From: Acanthochromis polyacanthus
Taxonomy: Eukaryota; Chordata; Actinopteri; Pomacentridae
Length of the DNA stretch: 64,000 nucleotides
Direction of reading: 5' to 3'
NCBI RefSeq assembly: GCF_021347895.1
Contig: NC_067132.1
Coordinates: forward strand, 12,020,995-12,084,994
Made by a program: the position numbers and the translations under genes. The first letter of the stretch is position 1; each line of letters begins with the position of its first letter. The notes beneath the pieces are model-generated. The model did no database searches. It was not told the DNA's origin and worked only from the letters and a program-made list of their open reading frames with translations. This document shows, piece by piece, positions 54,689-64,000 of this stretch.

Positions 54689-55681
54689 TGGGTCATTCCT
54701 GAATTGGAGGACATTCGGGCTTCAGAATTTTTGATAAAATAAACCTCCTTTTTTTACGAAACTTCACTACATATTTATCAATAATAGGAAATAATTATTG
54801 AACGTTTGATTGGCTCAGTTTGCACATCAGTGGCACCATTTTTATTTCATCTTTTATGTGTTGTTTGCTAACCCTACTCTAATCACAGTAACAGGCTTGC
54901 TAATCCATGCTAACATTAGCTTTTTCTCAGCAGTAGAAGCTAGGTATTTAGCTAGCTGTTACTGCTGACCAAGAGGGGTTCAGGCACATGGGTTCTGTAA
55001 AGCGTTTTGAGACAATTTGAATTGTAATTGGCGCTATATAAATAAAATTGAATTGAATTGAGGACAAACTTACTTATGTAAAAAAAAGTAAAAAGAGTTT
55101 GTCTTATCCTGATAATATGAAGTAGAGTGAGACATTCAATCAAGGCTGACAATGTTCTGAAAATATGAAAAGTAGAAGAGAGGAAACAGCTTTGCTCTAC
55201 ACATTCTTTTGAATAACTGATGATGATGATTCCAGAGTTGCATGTGATTCACTGTTTTCTTCTTCTTCTACCAGCTAATAAGGTTATGCTAACAGGGCTG
55301 TTGTGGGACACACGTTCCATGCACAGTAATTATTATTTTAAATATTATGTTGATTAAAAAAATGTTCCCACAATTACAAGAAACATCAATGAACAAAATT
55401 ATTCCAAATAAAGGAGATTTAAATTTCATTTAATGGTTTTATTTAAGATTCAATTTGATCATCAGAGGGTATGTCAAGACAAAATTGGCATTTTAGGGGA
55501 AAATCCAGACTTGCTTGGTATTTTTAAAAACATTTTTAGTATTCTTTTATCCTTTTTTTTCAGATTTGGTCTCAGAACAAGTCCATTTACACAATAATTG
55601 CATGTTTTAGTATTTTGTATGTGGATTAGTTGAAATTTGATGGGTGGGACGTAAAATATCCCCCAATTCTGGAATGACCCA
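54689..55681. mobile_element. TIR element nested in the Tc1 copy
   Basis: TGGGTCATTCCTGAATTGG at the left and CCAATTCTGGAATGACCCA at the right are inverses with one mismatch. Tc1 sequence resumes directly after it (CACTCACGTCCTTTTGCTTC). There is no transposase; the superfamily is unknown to me. Confidence 0.65.
54988..55061 (+). repeat. Short retroposon tail
   Basis: TTGGCGCTATATAAATAAAA followed by TTGAATTGAATTGA is the 3' end of the repeat family at 13231-13435. Here it sits inside the TIR element, giving three layers of insertion. Confidence 0.6.
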
Positions 55682-55871
55682 TGTACAATTCTGCCTTCAT
55701 TTCAGTCACTCACGTCCTTTTGCTTCCCATTTTTCTGCATCCAACACATCAACTTCAGGAACTGACTGTGACGTTTGATCTCTAATCTACCCACTGACAA
55801 GAAGAATTCTAACAGGATGATCGCATTTTTTTAGCTCACCTGTCAGTGGTGTTAATGTTGTGGCTGATCTC

Positions 55872-58105
55872 TACTCATGAACATAGCCGGGTATTGGGAG
55901 TCAACTCTGAATGAGCCAGTGACTGTGAAGCATGAATGAAACAGCCGATGCCAATCAGATAATTTAAGTGCCATTTCAATCCACTGCTTGAATGCGGTGC
56001 TTCATCTGAATCCCCACTGCAGTTTGTCACAAATGGTGTGTCTTTCTTAGTTTGTAGGGGGAATTAGTGGCAAGAACAGATTAATGACTTGATCCTCGTC
56101 GGCAGTTTGTTTCCTTAAGAAAAGAAAGAAAAACTTTAAAAGCATTCTATTAAATGCTGTGATGTTGGAATTCTACTGGCTCAAATCAAATTAGTGTGTA
56201 ATTGGTTTTCTTCTGCATGTTGATGCAAAATGTATGAAATCCGTGTAGAAGATTATGTCTAATTTTATCAACATTTCTACTGGTGCTACTTAGCTTTAAT
56301 TGATGACACAGAATGAACCTAGCGTTTTTCTCACAGACGTAATTTTACCTCTGAAATATTTAGGTTGTCTATTAAATATGCTTTCTATACACAGTTGTTA
56401 ATAATTTGGCTCATAAATTTGGTTCAGACTGAAGATTTTTAGCAAAGACGTGATTTCTGCTGTTTGTGCTAAGAACACATGCAGGCAGCCAATGGATGTG
56501 ATTTATTAAATGATTGTTTTAGCACGTAGACTTAATGACTTTGGTCACTTGTACGGCAAAAATCAATTTGAATTTGAAAATGGCCATTAAAACTCTCCAG
56601 TTGTTTTGTGTGTGTGTGTGTGTTGTAGATCATTACTTTGATCATCGCTGCGACATCAAGCTCATATTAACCTATTACCCAGCAGACGGTGACTTATTTC
56701 CCACAGCTATATTGCATTATATATTCAGCACACAGAGTTCAAACCTAAAATATTTTGAGCTAACAAGTAAGTTGTAGCCATGAGTAGGTTTGAAACATTA
56801 TTCATGGAAATGCTGGTTGTGTTTTCCCACCCAGCATGCTGCGTACGGTCAACATATAAACCCTTCCTGAGGTTATAATGACAAAACAAACACACAAAAA
56901 CGCTTTAATTGGTTCAATCTGCACTGGCGCTTTAATGGAAACATTTTTAAAAGCATTTGGTTCAAAAATAATACACACATTCTTCCTGAATGTCAGCATA
57001 CCGTTACTGGAAACCTTGCTGTTGGATGACATTAAAGCTGAGTGTGAACCTACATTGCCTTCCCTCAGTGAATTAATGGTAGTGAATTAATGTAGAATTC
57101 TCCTGCAGCGAGTGATCGCCTGGAGCTGTTGGGGAGCGCAGGCCTCTTATAGGCCGCAGCTTGATTTGCATACGTATCCGAGCAAATGAGGCGAGTTATT
57201 CTCCGCTCTGTTTGGTTTGGTTTTAACCAATTAAATGTTGAGCCGTGCAGTATAACGGAGACGTGGCATATCTTGTTCAAAGTTGGCACGATTTCCTTCA
57301 ACCCGCCCACACCCATTCTGTCTGGTGGAAATTACATCTCCGTGCCACCGTGTTTAGATCTTCAAAAATGAAAACATGAGTTAAAGGAACAGCAGGGGTG
57401 CACATGATGAGCAGTTGTTGAAGTCGTTTCTTAGAGCTGATGGCAAGACAAAGACAACACCTACAGCATGTAGTTACAAAAAACTTCCAATAGCTCTAAG
57501 CGTTCAGTCGGGCCTCCTCGTTTGATGGCGCACATGTCACCTTTTACTTTGCTGCTTTCTTTTTGCTGCTCAGGATGTAATACTCCTCTATTTGCCATCT
57601 GCCTCTTCCTCCTCCGCCTTCACTCCTGCTCCCATCGTGTCCCCCAACTGGTGTATAGCAAATACATGGGTATGCACAGTTTGTGTTTAGGCATGCTTCA
57701 GCAATTTAGATCTTGATGTTTGGCGCTTATTTTTGTCATTTATTGTCCACTTCTGATGTTGGACAGTGACACTACATTGATTTGGCATTTTGCATCGTGT
57801 GCTATATAATATGCAAATGCCAGTTTAGGTTGATATAAATTATGCTAAATCAAGTGTCTCACCTTGTCAACATGTCCATATGCTGGAAGACAAATCATGA
57901 AAATAAGCAGTCAACACCAGAGCTGAACATTTCCACCTTGTAACTACAGTGTACTAATGACAGTCTCAAAAACATGGATAACTAACAAAATAAGCAACCA
58001 ATCCTGTCTTGCATTCTGTATCGTTATTCCTCTTCAGAATCACTTTCTGGTTCAAACATGTTTGGCAAACTTACTCCAGTGTTACATCTTGTCGTCGTAT
58101 TGTGC
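55872..58105. other. Gene-free intergenic region
   Basis: The non-repetitive, CpG-containing block at about 57080-57340 stands out from AT-rich flanks and may be a conserved regulatory element. A TG tract lies at 56608-56623. No coding family was recognised. Confidence 0.5.
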
Positions 58106-58110
58106 AGAGC

Positions 58111-58185
58111 AGTTTCATGGGAGTTTGAGCAGAATCGTAGGGGAGCCGGTGTGCTCGAGCTGCAGAAGTATGGGTGGGAAGAGGT
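58111..58185 (+). other. Possible orphan coding exon
   Basis: A 75-nt segment is bounded by TATTGTGCAG and GAAGAG/GTAAGG and is open in phase 0, beginning AVSWEFEQNRRGAGVLELQK. Splice signals are good and the peptide is not obviously repeat-derived. I recognise no family and see no partner exon nearby, so this may be chance. Confidence 0.2.
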
Positions 58186-58503
58186 AAGGACTTCATAGAT
58201 CTGAAATTCTAAAAAGTAAAGCAATCATGTAGAGCAACATCTAAGCCATTTTTAGGGCAATAATGGATTGTTTCCATGTAACTAATACACAGAGATGAGT
58301 TTTTAGGTGTTAAATCAACAGCTGGAGAGTTATTTGAATATATAGCTCAACAAATGGATTTACAAACACCATAATTGTGCAATGTTAAAACAGCTTTTTG
58401 ATGTTTCAGGAAATACACATATTCACTTTTATGCCAAGTTCTTTACTAAAGAAATGGCACCACCAATTTCATTTCACATTTATATGCTAAATATGAGCTT
58501 CGC

Positions 58504-59057
58504 TAGCCTCGCCGCACTAGACCCATGCTCTGAAGACGCAAGGGTCTAAGCATGCTCGACAGGGAGGGAGGCGGGCTAAAAGGTTGTCTATCAAATCACT
58601 CTGCAGCAATTGGGTAGGTATACAACCAATCAGCGCAACAAATAGGCTCCTAGAACGCTGGAAATCAGAGGATGCGGGAGTTCGGTGAAGCCTTATTTAT
58701 ACAGTCAATGGGTGAAGCTCAGGTATATTACAGACATGTTAACAGAAAGATTATTCAGAGTCGGTGCTAATGGAGCTCAACGACTGTTGTTGTTTTTGTT
58801 GTCGACCCTGGCAGAGAATTAAATTTGTTGCCGTGGGTTGTCTAGCACGGCACGGCTAGTTGTTTCCGGTTGTTTCTGTCAGAATCATCGCGCCTCTGTC
58901 GTCACTTAGTTACACCCGCCTTCTGACTCTACACTTCATGGTGATTCGTCCGGCCAGTTTTAGGAGCATCCAGCCTCGAGCCTTATGGAGGGTAACTAGA
59001 CCCACCCTGGCAGAGAATTAAATTCGTTGCTGTGGGTTGTCTAGCGCGGCTAAGCTA
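58504..59057 (-). mobile_element. Non-autonomous DNA transposon with 9-bp target duplication, copy B (inverted)
   Basis: Same 550-bp family as 24550-25102 in reverse orientation, with interior matches such as CAGAAAGATTATTCAGAGTC and GTTTTAGGAGCATCCAGCCT. The flanks GAGCTTCGC (58495-58503) and GAGCTTAGC (59058-59066) are a 9-bp duplication with one mismatch. The repeated end block seen in copy A is also present here, near 58810-58860. Confidence 0.85.
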
Positions 59058-59084
59058 GAGCTTAGCACAAAAGACTGCAAAATT

Positions 59085-59300
59085 TTAATTTTTTCTGTGT
59101 TCAAAGATACCAAATCCACCTACCACCACCTCTAAAGTCAACTCATTCATTATTAAATCTTGCTCTAAACATTGTTGTCAGTTGTCTAAAAATTAGACAT
59201 TTTTGATTAAACAAATCAGCTTATTAGTGAGATGCTGGTGTTACATTTGGATAGGTGCAGGCCACTTTATTCCTTTTTTAAAAATCTTTAAGTTAAGTTG
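59085..59300. repeat. Common fish repeat fragment
   Basis: AAATCCACCTACCACCACCT followed by CTAAAGTCAACTCATT belongs to the dispersed family also represented at 47265 and 17500. Confidence 0.45.
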
Positions 59301-61760
59301 AGCCGGCTGACAGCTTCATATTAAATGTATTAACATAGGATTTGGAGCAACAAATACACACAGTTTGCCCTTTGTGGTACAAGTACTAGTGTTTTGTTTG
59401 TTAGGCAGGAATTACCTGGACTGAACCGAGCTCTCAGTGTGTAATGACTGGACTGCATTCAGCCCAGTCAGATGTTGTGGGACTAAAAAAGCAACCCTGC
59501 AGACATTCTGCCCACTGTAGGCTGAGAGATAATCAAAGTGTGTTTTCTCTAAATGCTTTAAACCTGCTTGACCCCGTGAGCCCTACAGCTGCTAACACAC
59601 ATCAATAAATAGAACGCCATTGTCAGTGCTCACCTTTAAATGAAGGATACTCTTCCTGAAGGCGGTGCTTTCCCACAGACTGATAATGACCGCAGAGGCG
59701 ACCCAGAGCTAGGATTGTATGACTCAGTGCTGTGAATATGTCCTTCACCTGTTAAACAATTTGACCAAAATACACCTTTAAGGCTGAACAGAAACTCCCC
59801 GATAGTTCATTCCAGGTGGCTGACTCAGTGTTGTAGTAATTGTAATGTAACATCTGTGTTTCCCAGCTGCTTTAGCGGCCTGCTTAGACATCTACGGATG
59901 CTTTGGACTGGATTATTTTTTCAGTTTACCGTGTTTACGCCTCAAACTGACAGAGTTAAACCGAGGCAGACAGAACATGATATCTGTCGAGACCAATCGG
60001 ATCATGGCGTATACATGAGCTCTCCATGAAACAATCACTGTGTCCGTCCTGTTGACCTCTCTCTGAACTGAAACCATAAACAACTGATGTCCCACACTGA
60101 ATTTTCTTCCTGCCTGGACCAGCTTAACTGTGAGTTTTTGCTGACTTTGACGGAAGACGCTCCCTGCTTAGTCAACTCTGGAGTGTCGTCAGTTTTTTTT
60201 TTTTACAAGTCTTTCCGAGAGCAAATGTGTCAATTCTAAGGTATGCTTATTCATTATGAAGAGAGTGATGGCTTGACCATGCATATTTCATGCTTTTGAA
60301 CCTTGCAAGTTTCATGAAGTTGTCCGAATGAGTAGCATTTAAAACTGGAGCGAAGTAATGTGCTTGAATAATTAATCTATAATGTCTTTGATGAGAAGTA
60401 CAACCAAGGTCATCAGTTTTATTAAAGCAAAGAAGTTTATTTATTCATCCTAATGGCATATTTGGCTTGTTTACATTAGGAGCCTTATGGACAGAATGCA
60501 TTCAGCACATGCAAAATGACAGAAAAAATCATCCAGCTCTCCCATTTGAGCTCGTAATGCCTGGCGACAACTCCCATCCCAAGTCACGCAGTAAATATGG
60601 CGAGAGCACATGATTTTTGTCAGTTATTGCAAAGCCCCGTAAAGCCTGTATCGGTATGTAAAAGTACACCCTGCAATGCCATAAAACGCTCACCCCCAGT
60701 GCGAGTTGCTTCCCTTTCTGACATTACACCTCCTTTCTCATTGCTCTGCCCTGTGCTGTCCGAGTTGCCAACTAAATCTCAGCCTCATCTTGTCCGCCGT
60801 AACCTTGTTTATTCCCAACAGTGGCATTAGCAAAGCTGTAAAAGTATTTATGGGGGTACAAATGCGGGACAGCCAATCTAAGGTAAATCTATAAATCCTG
60901 GCTGTTGATTTCTCAGGGCCAGGAGGTGCAGGCCGGTGATCAGTAGAGGTAGAAAGTATTCCCCGGGTGACTCTATGTGACTAACGCACAGAGGCCGAGC
61001 AGCATGCCAAACAGTGCTATGGCGACTCTGTTGTGCTTTTAATATGGCTAAGCTGGCCTTCGCCTCTGAAGTGAGACACCGCCTGGCTATCCATCTACCA
61101 TGAGCTGGTATCATTAGCTAACACCCAACAGGGACCTGAGTCAGCAAATGGTGTGTGTGTGGGGGTGTGTGTATCACATTTTGCACCTTGTCCTTGGCTT
61201 GTTTTGGGATTGTAGTTACAGTGCAAGCTGGGCTTACAGTTGTAAAAAAAAAAGCAGCAATGTATAAACAGCAAAGTAAATCCCATATGCAGAGGTGCTG
61301 TTTCTCACCTTACTGTGTGCTGGACAAAACTGCCACAGGTGTGGAAAACATCAATACAAGCTGAATGTAAGTGACTTATACATTTTTTTGCAAACGGTTG
61401 CCTTCCTACTCATTGAGCAAACCCTGCAGCATTCACATTAGAGCCACAGTTTTTGGGATTGTTGGCTTTCTCTTTATATTCTGCACGATCTTCTGCTTAC
61501 TATGTGAAATTAATTGAGATGACCTATGTTGTGAACTTGCGATACATAAATATAACTAAACTGAAACTTGGTTCTGTTTTCTAACACTTCAGATAAATGT
61601 CTAGGTCCTTATCTGCTCCATCACTGCACTATAAGTTCATCTGGTAGTGTTTTTGTTTCTTGCTTGTGGGATACAATAAGTTCAGGAAATTCAGGAGATT
61701 CTCCCAAATATAACCCTAAATGTAGGTCTTACAATCAAAACAACTTTGCTCAAAGAGACA
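59301..61760. other. Gene-free intergenic region
   Basis: Non-repetitive sequence with GC-richer patches at 59870-60180 and 60590-61110; short frames there lack family features. A GT tract lies near 61150-61170. Confidence 0.5.
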
Positions 61761-61764
61761 AAAA

Positions 61765-62112
61765 GTTAGCTGTCGGCAGGTCTGTAGGTTCTGGGGTCCC
61801 GCCATTGTGGATCAGGCTTGTTTTGGTGCAGCCCAGGGAACGCTCAATCTGATTGGGATGTGGGGAGTTTGTTGGCCGGGTCAACACTTTGGACTCTTTG
61901 TCGTGTGCCTTGAGCCATTCCTGAGGAGTTTTTGCTGTGTGGCAGGACAAATGGTCCTGCTTAGGGAGGCTGCTGTTGTTGAGGAGTACTATTGTCCTGA
62001 AGGAGAGTATGAAGTCTGCAGCAGTGTTTCAGTGGGTGGTACGTCTCGAAGTAACATCGCCAAGGTTTCTCAGCTGAGCCAGATAATCAGTGTCATTCAC
62101 TTCATCTGTAAG
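61765..62112 (-). pseudogene. Internally deleted Tc1-like transposase fragment
   Basis: On the minus strand SCHTAKTPQEWLKAHDKES and then PTNSPHPNQIERS match the C-terminal catalytic part of the fish Tc1 family seen at 53870. The expected DNAPCHTAK is HLSCHTAK, so the second aspartate is lost. The glutamate is kept in QIER. After about 330 bp the sequence jumps to the element's end (ATAATCAGTGTCATTCACTT), showing a large internal deletion. Confidence 0.8.
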
Positions 62113-62670
62113 TGGCTTTAATATTGTGACCCAAGCTGTAGGACATTTACAACCTTATTATGAAGTGAAGAAAATGCCTCATTTGTTGTTGAATATGGCT
62201 TTATACTCTTCTGCAAACAATTCAGCAAGTTAGAAGTGTTCACATGTTTGTTGGACATCACAAAACATTAAACAACAAAAATCTCTGCACTGTAGGTGCA
62301 AATGTGTCTGTTTTTGGATGAGCCCTGTGGGACTGGCAGCTCGTCCTTGGTGTTTCCCTTCCTTCTACTGCTGACAGACTCCTGTGCAGTGGGCAGTAAC
62401 TAAGTACCTATATCCAAGTGCTGTGTTTTATCATTTTAAGGTACTTGTACGTACTTGAGTAATTTCTTTATATAATTTTATACATACTTTCCACTATGTT
62501 CAAAAAATATTGTGCTTTGTATTACACTAAATTTGTCTGACAGCTTTAGTTACGCAATGGATAATGGAACCAGCTTTTAAAATGCAACACATTGTTAAAC
62601 ATTAAACCAGGGGTTTCTAACTTTTTTTTTGGTTTTGGATGTTTTACAAAAAGGGGGTGGTTAGCATTTT
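62113..62670. other. Gene-free sequence
   Basis: AT-rich spacer; nothing recognised. Confidence 0.5.
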
Positions 62671-62671
62671 T

Positions 62672-62742
62672 GCCTTGAAGCTGTTTTATGTAGAGCACTT
62701 TGAATTGTCTTGGACATGAAGGGTGCTATACAAATAAACTTA
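62672..62742 (+). repeat. LINE-type 3' tail
   Basis: GTAGAGCACTTTGAATTGTC and GGGTGCTATACAAATAAACT are the typical 3' end of a fish L2-like non-LTR element or a SINE using it. Confidence 0.55.
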
Positions 62743-62744
62743 CA

Positions 62745-63440
62745 TACATAGAAGATTCAAAGTTCGCGTCTCGGCCTTCCTGGGATCTTTCTGCATGGAG
62801 TTTACATGTTCTCCCTGTGCATGCATGGGTTTTCTCTGGCTTCCTCCCACAGTCCAAAAACATGTTGAGGTTAATAGCTGATTCTAAATTGTCCGTAGGT
62901 GTGAATGTGAGTGTGATTGTTTGTCTCTATGTGTAGCCCTGTGATAGACTGGTGACCTGTCCAGGGTGGCCAAGAACTACAAAGACGCCAAGTTCAATGA
63001 GGTGTACCTGGACACGGTGTGCCTCAGCGTGGTCCAGGATCTGACCCAGTTCGACGTCCTCATCATGCCCAATTTGTACGGAGACATCCTCAGTGATCTG
63101 TGTGCTGGTCTGATTGAAGGACTCAGAGTGACACCCAACGGCAACATTGGAATCAATCGAGTTGCCATCTTTGAATCGGTCCATGGTACCGGCCCCGAAA
63201 TCGCCAGCCTGGATCTGGCCAACCCAACCACCCTGCTGCTGAGCGCCATCATGATGCTGTGTCACATGGGTCTCCATTACGACAGAAACAAGATCCAGAC
63301 GGCCCGTTTTGACACCATCTGAGACCAGAAGGTTCTCACTAAGGACCTGGGAGGAATCTCAAAGTGCTCAGAGTTTACAGCTGATATCTGCCCTCAGCCC
63401 CTTGTGACCATAATGAGGATTAAGTGGTGTATAGATAATG
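62745..63440 (+). repeat. Teleost interspersed repeat split by an idh3a retrocopy
   Basis: The left part runs from about 62770 (TTTCTGCATGGAGTTTACAT) to 62964 (GGTGACCTGTCCAGGGTG). The family resumes at about 63400 with CATAATGAGGATTAAGTGGT and ends in ATGAATGGATGGATG. The bases between are idh3a-derived. Confidence 0.75.
62966..63397 (+). pseudogene. idh3a: Processed pseudogene fragment of isocitrate dehydrogenase [NAD] subunit alpha
   Basis: The intronless plus-strand frame starts [20 protein letters not shown] and continues with [20 protein letters not shown] and [15 protein letters not shown]. These match the C-terminal third of mitochondrial IDH3A rather than the beta or gamma subunits. 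A TGA at 63320-63322 interrupts the frame after ARFDTI. The homology then continues in the same frame (VLTKDLGGISKCSEF), proving it is broken. Conserved active-region residues are retained around NLYGDILSD. It lacks the first two thirds and has no introns, as expected for LINE-mediated retroposition. Confidence 0.88.
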
Positions 63441-63444
63441 AATG

Positions 63445-64000
63445 GATGGATGTCTTCCAAAACAGTTGTGCACCAAATAAAGATATTTTCCCTCTAAACT
63501 TCTTACATAGTTCAGTACAAATGATTGTTCAATATCTCAACAAAAATCAAATATTAGAAAACAAATTCAAAGCCTACAAACAGATTTGTGTTTCTGAACT
63601 TTTTTCTGTTCTCTCCTATTAATCCTGTAACAAGACCTCACATTGATCTCCTGTCCCTGTATATAAAGTAGTTTAAAGTAGCTCCACCTGCAGCTGCTTC
63701 TACAATAACATGCTGCTGACACACTACTGCTTTACTGTCGATAATTTAGTGATGCCATGTCATGTGTATTCATATCAGGTAGAGGGGCCAAACCAGATGC
63801 TGTTAATACTCATGTATTCTTACGTAATTAGGATTTTTTTCGTTCAGAATTTTGACTTATAATGGGGTATTTTTACATTAGGATCTGAATATTGAATTCT
63901 TTCACCAACACCAGTGGAAATTAATAGTTGTGTGGGAGGAGGTTAGCATAGAGCTGATGAAAACAAACCACTTAAATCTGCAGTTGCAGTTTCCAACCAG
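63445..64000. other. Gene-free sequence
   Basis: AT-rich sequence to the window edge. No gene or repeat was recognised. Confidence 0.5.

Larger units (their letters stand above)
53870..55870 (-). mobile_element. Tc1-like transposon remnant with nested insertion
   Basis: The minus strand carries a decayed Tc1 transposase. The frame 54262-54462 reads MSIRATLLSNGRRWPRLIIH and later WWRQCDALGNVLETLSPAFM, matching the GGGSVMLWAMF region of a widespread fish Tc1 family. The left flank has ACATTAGCAGCAGTTCCTTT. The right end has TCACCTGTCAGTGGTGTTAA followed by TGTTGTGGCTGATC, characteristic of the terminal repeat. It is interrupted at 54689-55681. Confidence 0.78.

Noticed and set aside
62927..63277. 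Minus-strand frames over the idh3a fragment
   Set aside because: Shadows of the plus-strand idh3a pseudogene, which matches the known protein.
1..64000. CRISPR array, bacterial operon or phage features
   Set aside because: Spliced gene structure, polyadenylation signal and fish transposons show a vertebrate genome; no regularly spaced repeats are present.
1..64000. tRNA or snRNA genes, including U11 or U12 themselves
   Set aside because: No cloverleaf with A and B boxes and no snRNA-like promoter or Sm site was found by eye; a covariance search would be decisive.

Overview
The window is vertebrate nuclear DNA, almost certainly from a teleost and probably a percomorph. It is AT-rich, carries long introns, and is crowded with repeat families common in teleost genomes (Tc1-like transposons, palindromic TA-flanked MITEs, non-LTR tails, CA/TG microsatellites). 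Most open reading frames in it are chance or transposon-derived. I found one convincing protein-coding gene.

That gene is rnpc3, which encodes the U11/U12-65K protein of the minor (U12-dependent) spliceosome. It lies on the plus strand. Fourteen coding exons between 25175 and 49539 join in phase to give 503 codons plus stop. A likely non-coding first exon lies near 22.96-23.09 kb. A spliced 3'UTR runs to a poly(A) signal at 50027-50032. The reading frame contains two RRM domains. Every exon boundary obeys splice consensus, with two notable exceptions. The intron after exon 12 uses a GC donor. The last coding intron (46092-49470) is itself U12-type, with a perfect GTATCCTTT donor and a CCTTAAC branch site. 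After the stop codon there is a strong donor, then two alternative acceptors. Just inside the upstream terminal exon sit two tandem U12 5'-splice-site-like motifs (49737-49745 and 49752-49760). This is the layout of the U11-binding splicing enhancer (USSE) described for this gene in other vertebrates.

Layout: 1-22 kb is gene-poor and holds nested transposons at 1.05-2.4 kb and 3.0-4.85 kb and MITEs at 17.2 and 19.6 kb. 22-50 kb is rnpc3, with transposons in its introns: a 9-bp-TSD MITE next to exon 2, a degenerate Tc1 at 29.2-30.3 kb, nested elements at 35.2-36.1 kb, a pogo/Tigger deletion derivative at 43.7 kb, and a LINE fragment in the U12-type intron. 50-64 kb is intergenic, with further MITEs, a composite Tc1 at 53.9-55.9 kb, an inverted partner of the exon-2 MITE at 58.5 kb, a deleted Tc1 at 61.8 kb, and an idh3a retropseudogene at 63 kb lodged inside another repeat.

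The most interesting system is the regulation of rnpc3. The gene product is needed to splice U12-type introns. Its own C-terminal RRM is completed only if its own U12-type intron is removed, and its 3'UTR carries a U11 sensor. Together these suggest two opposed feedback inputs on one transcript.
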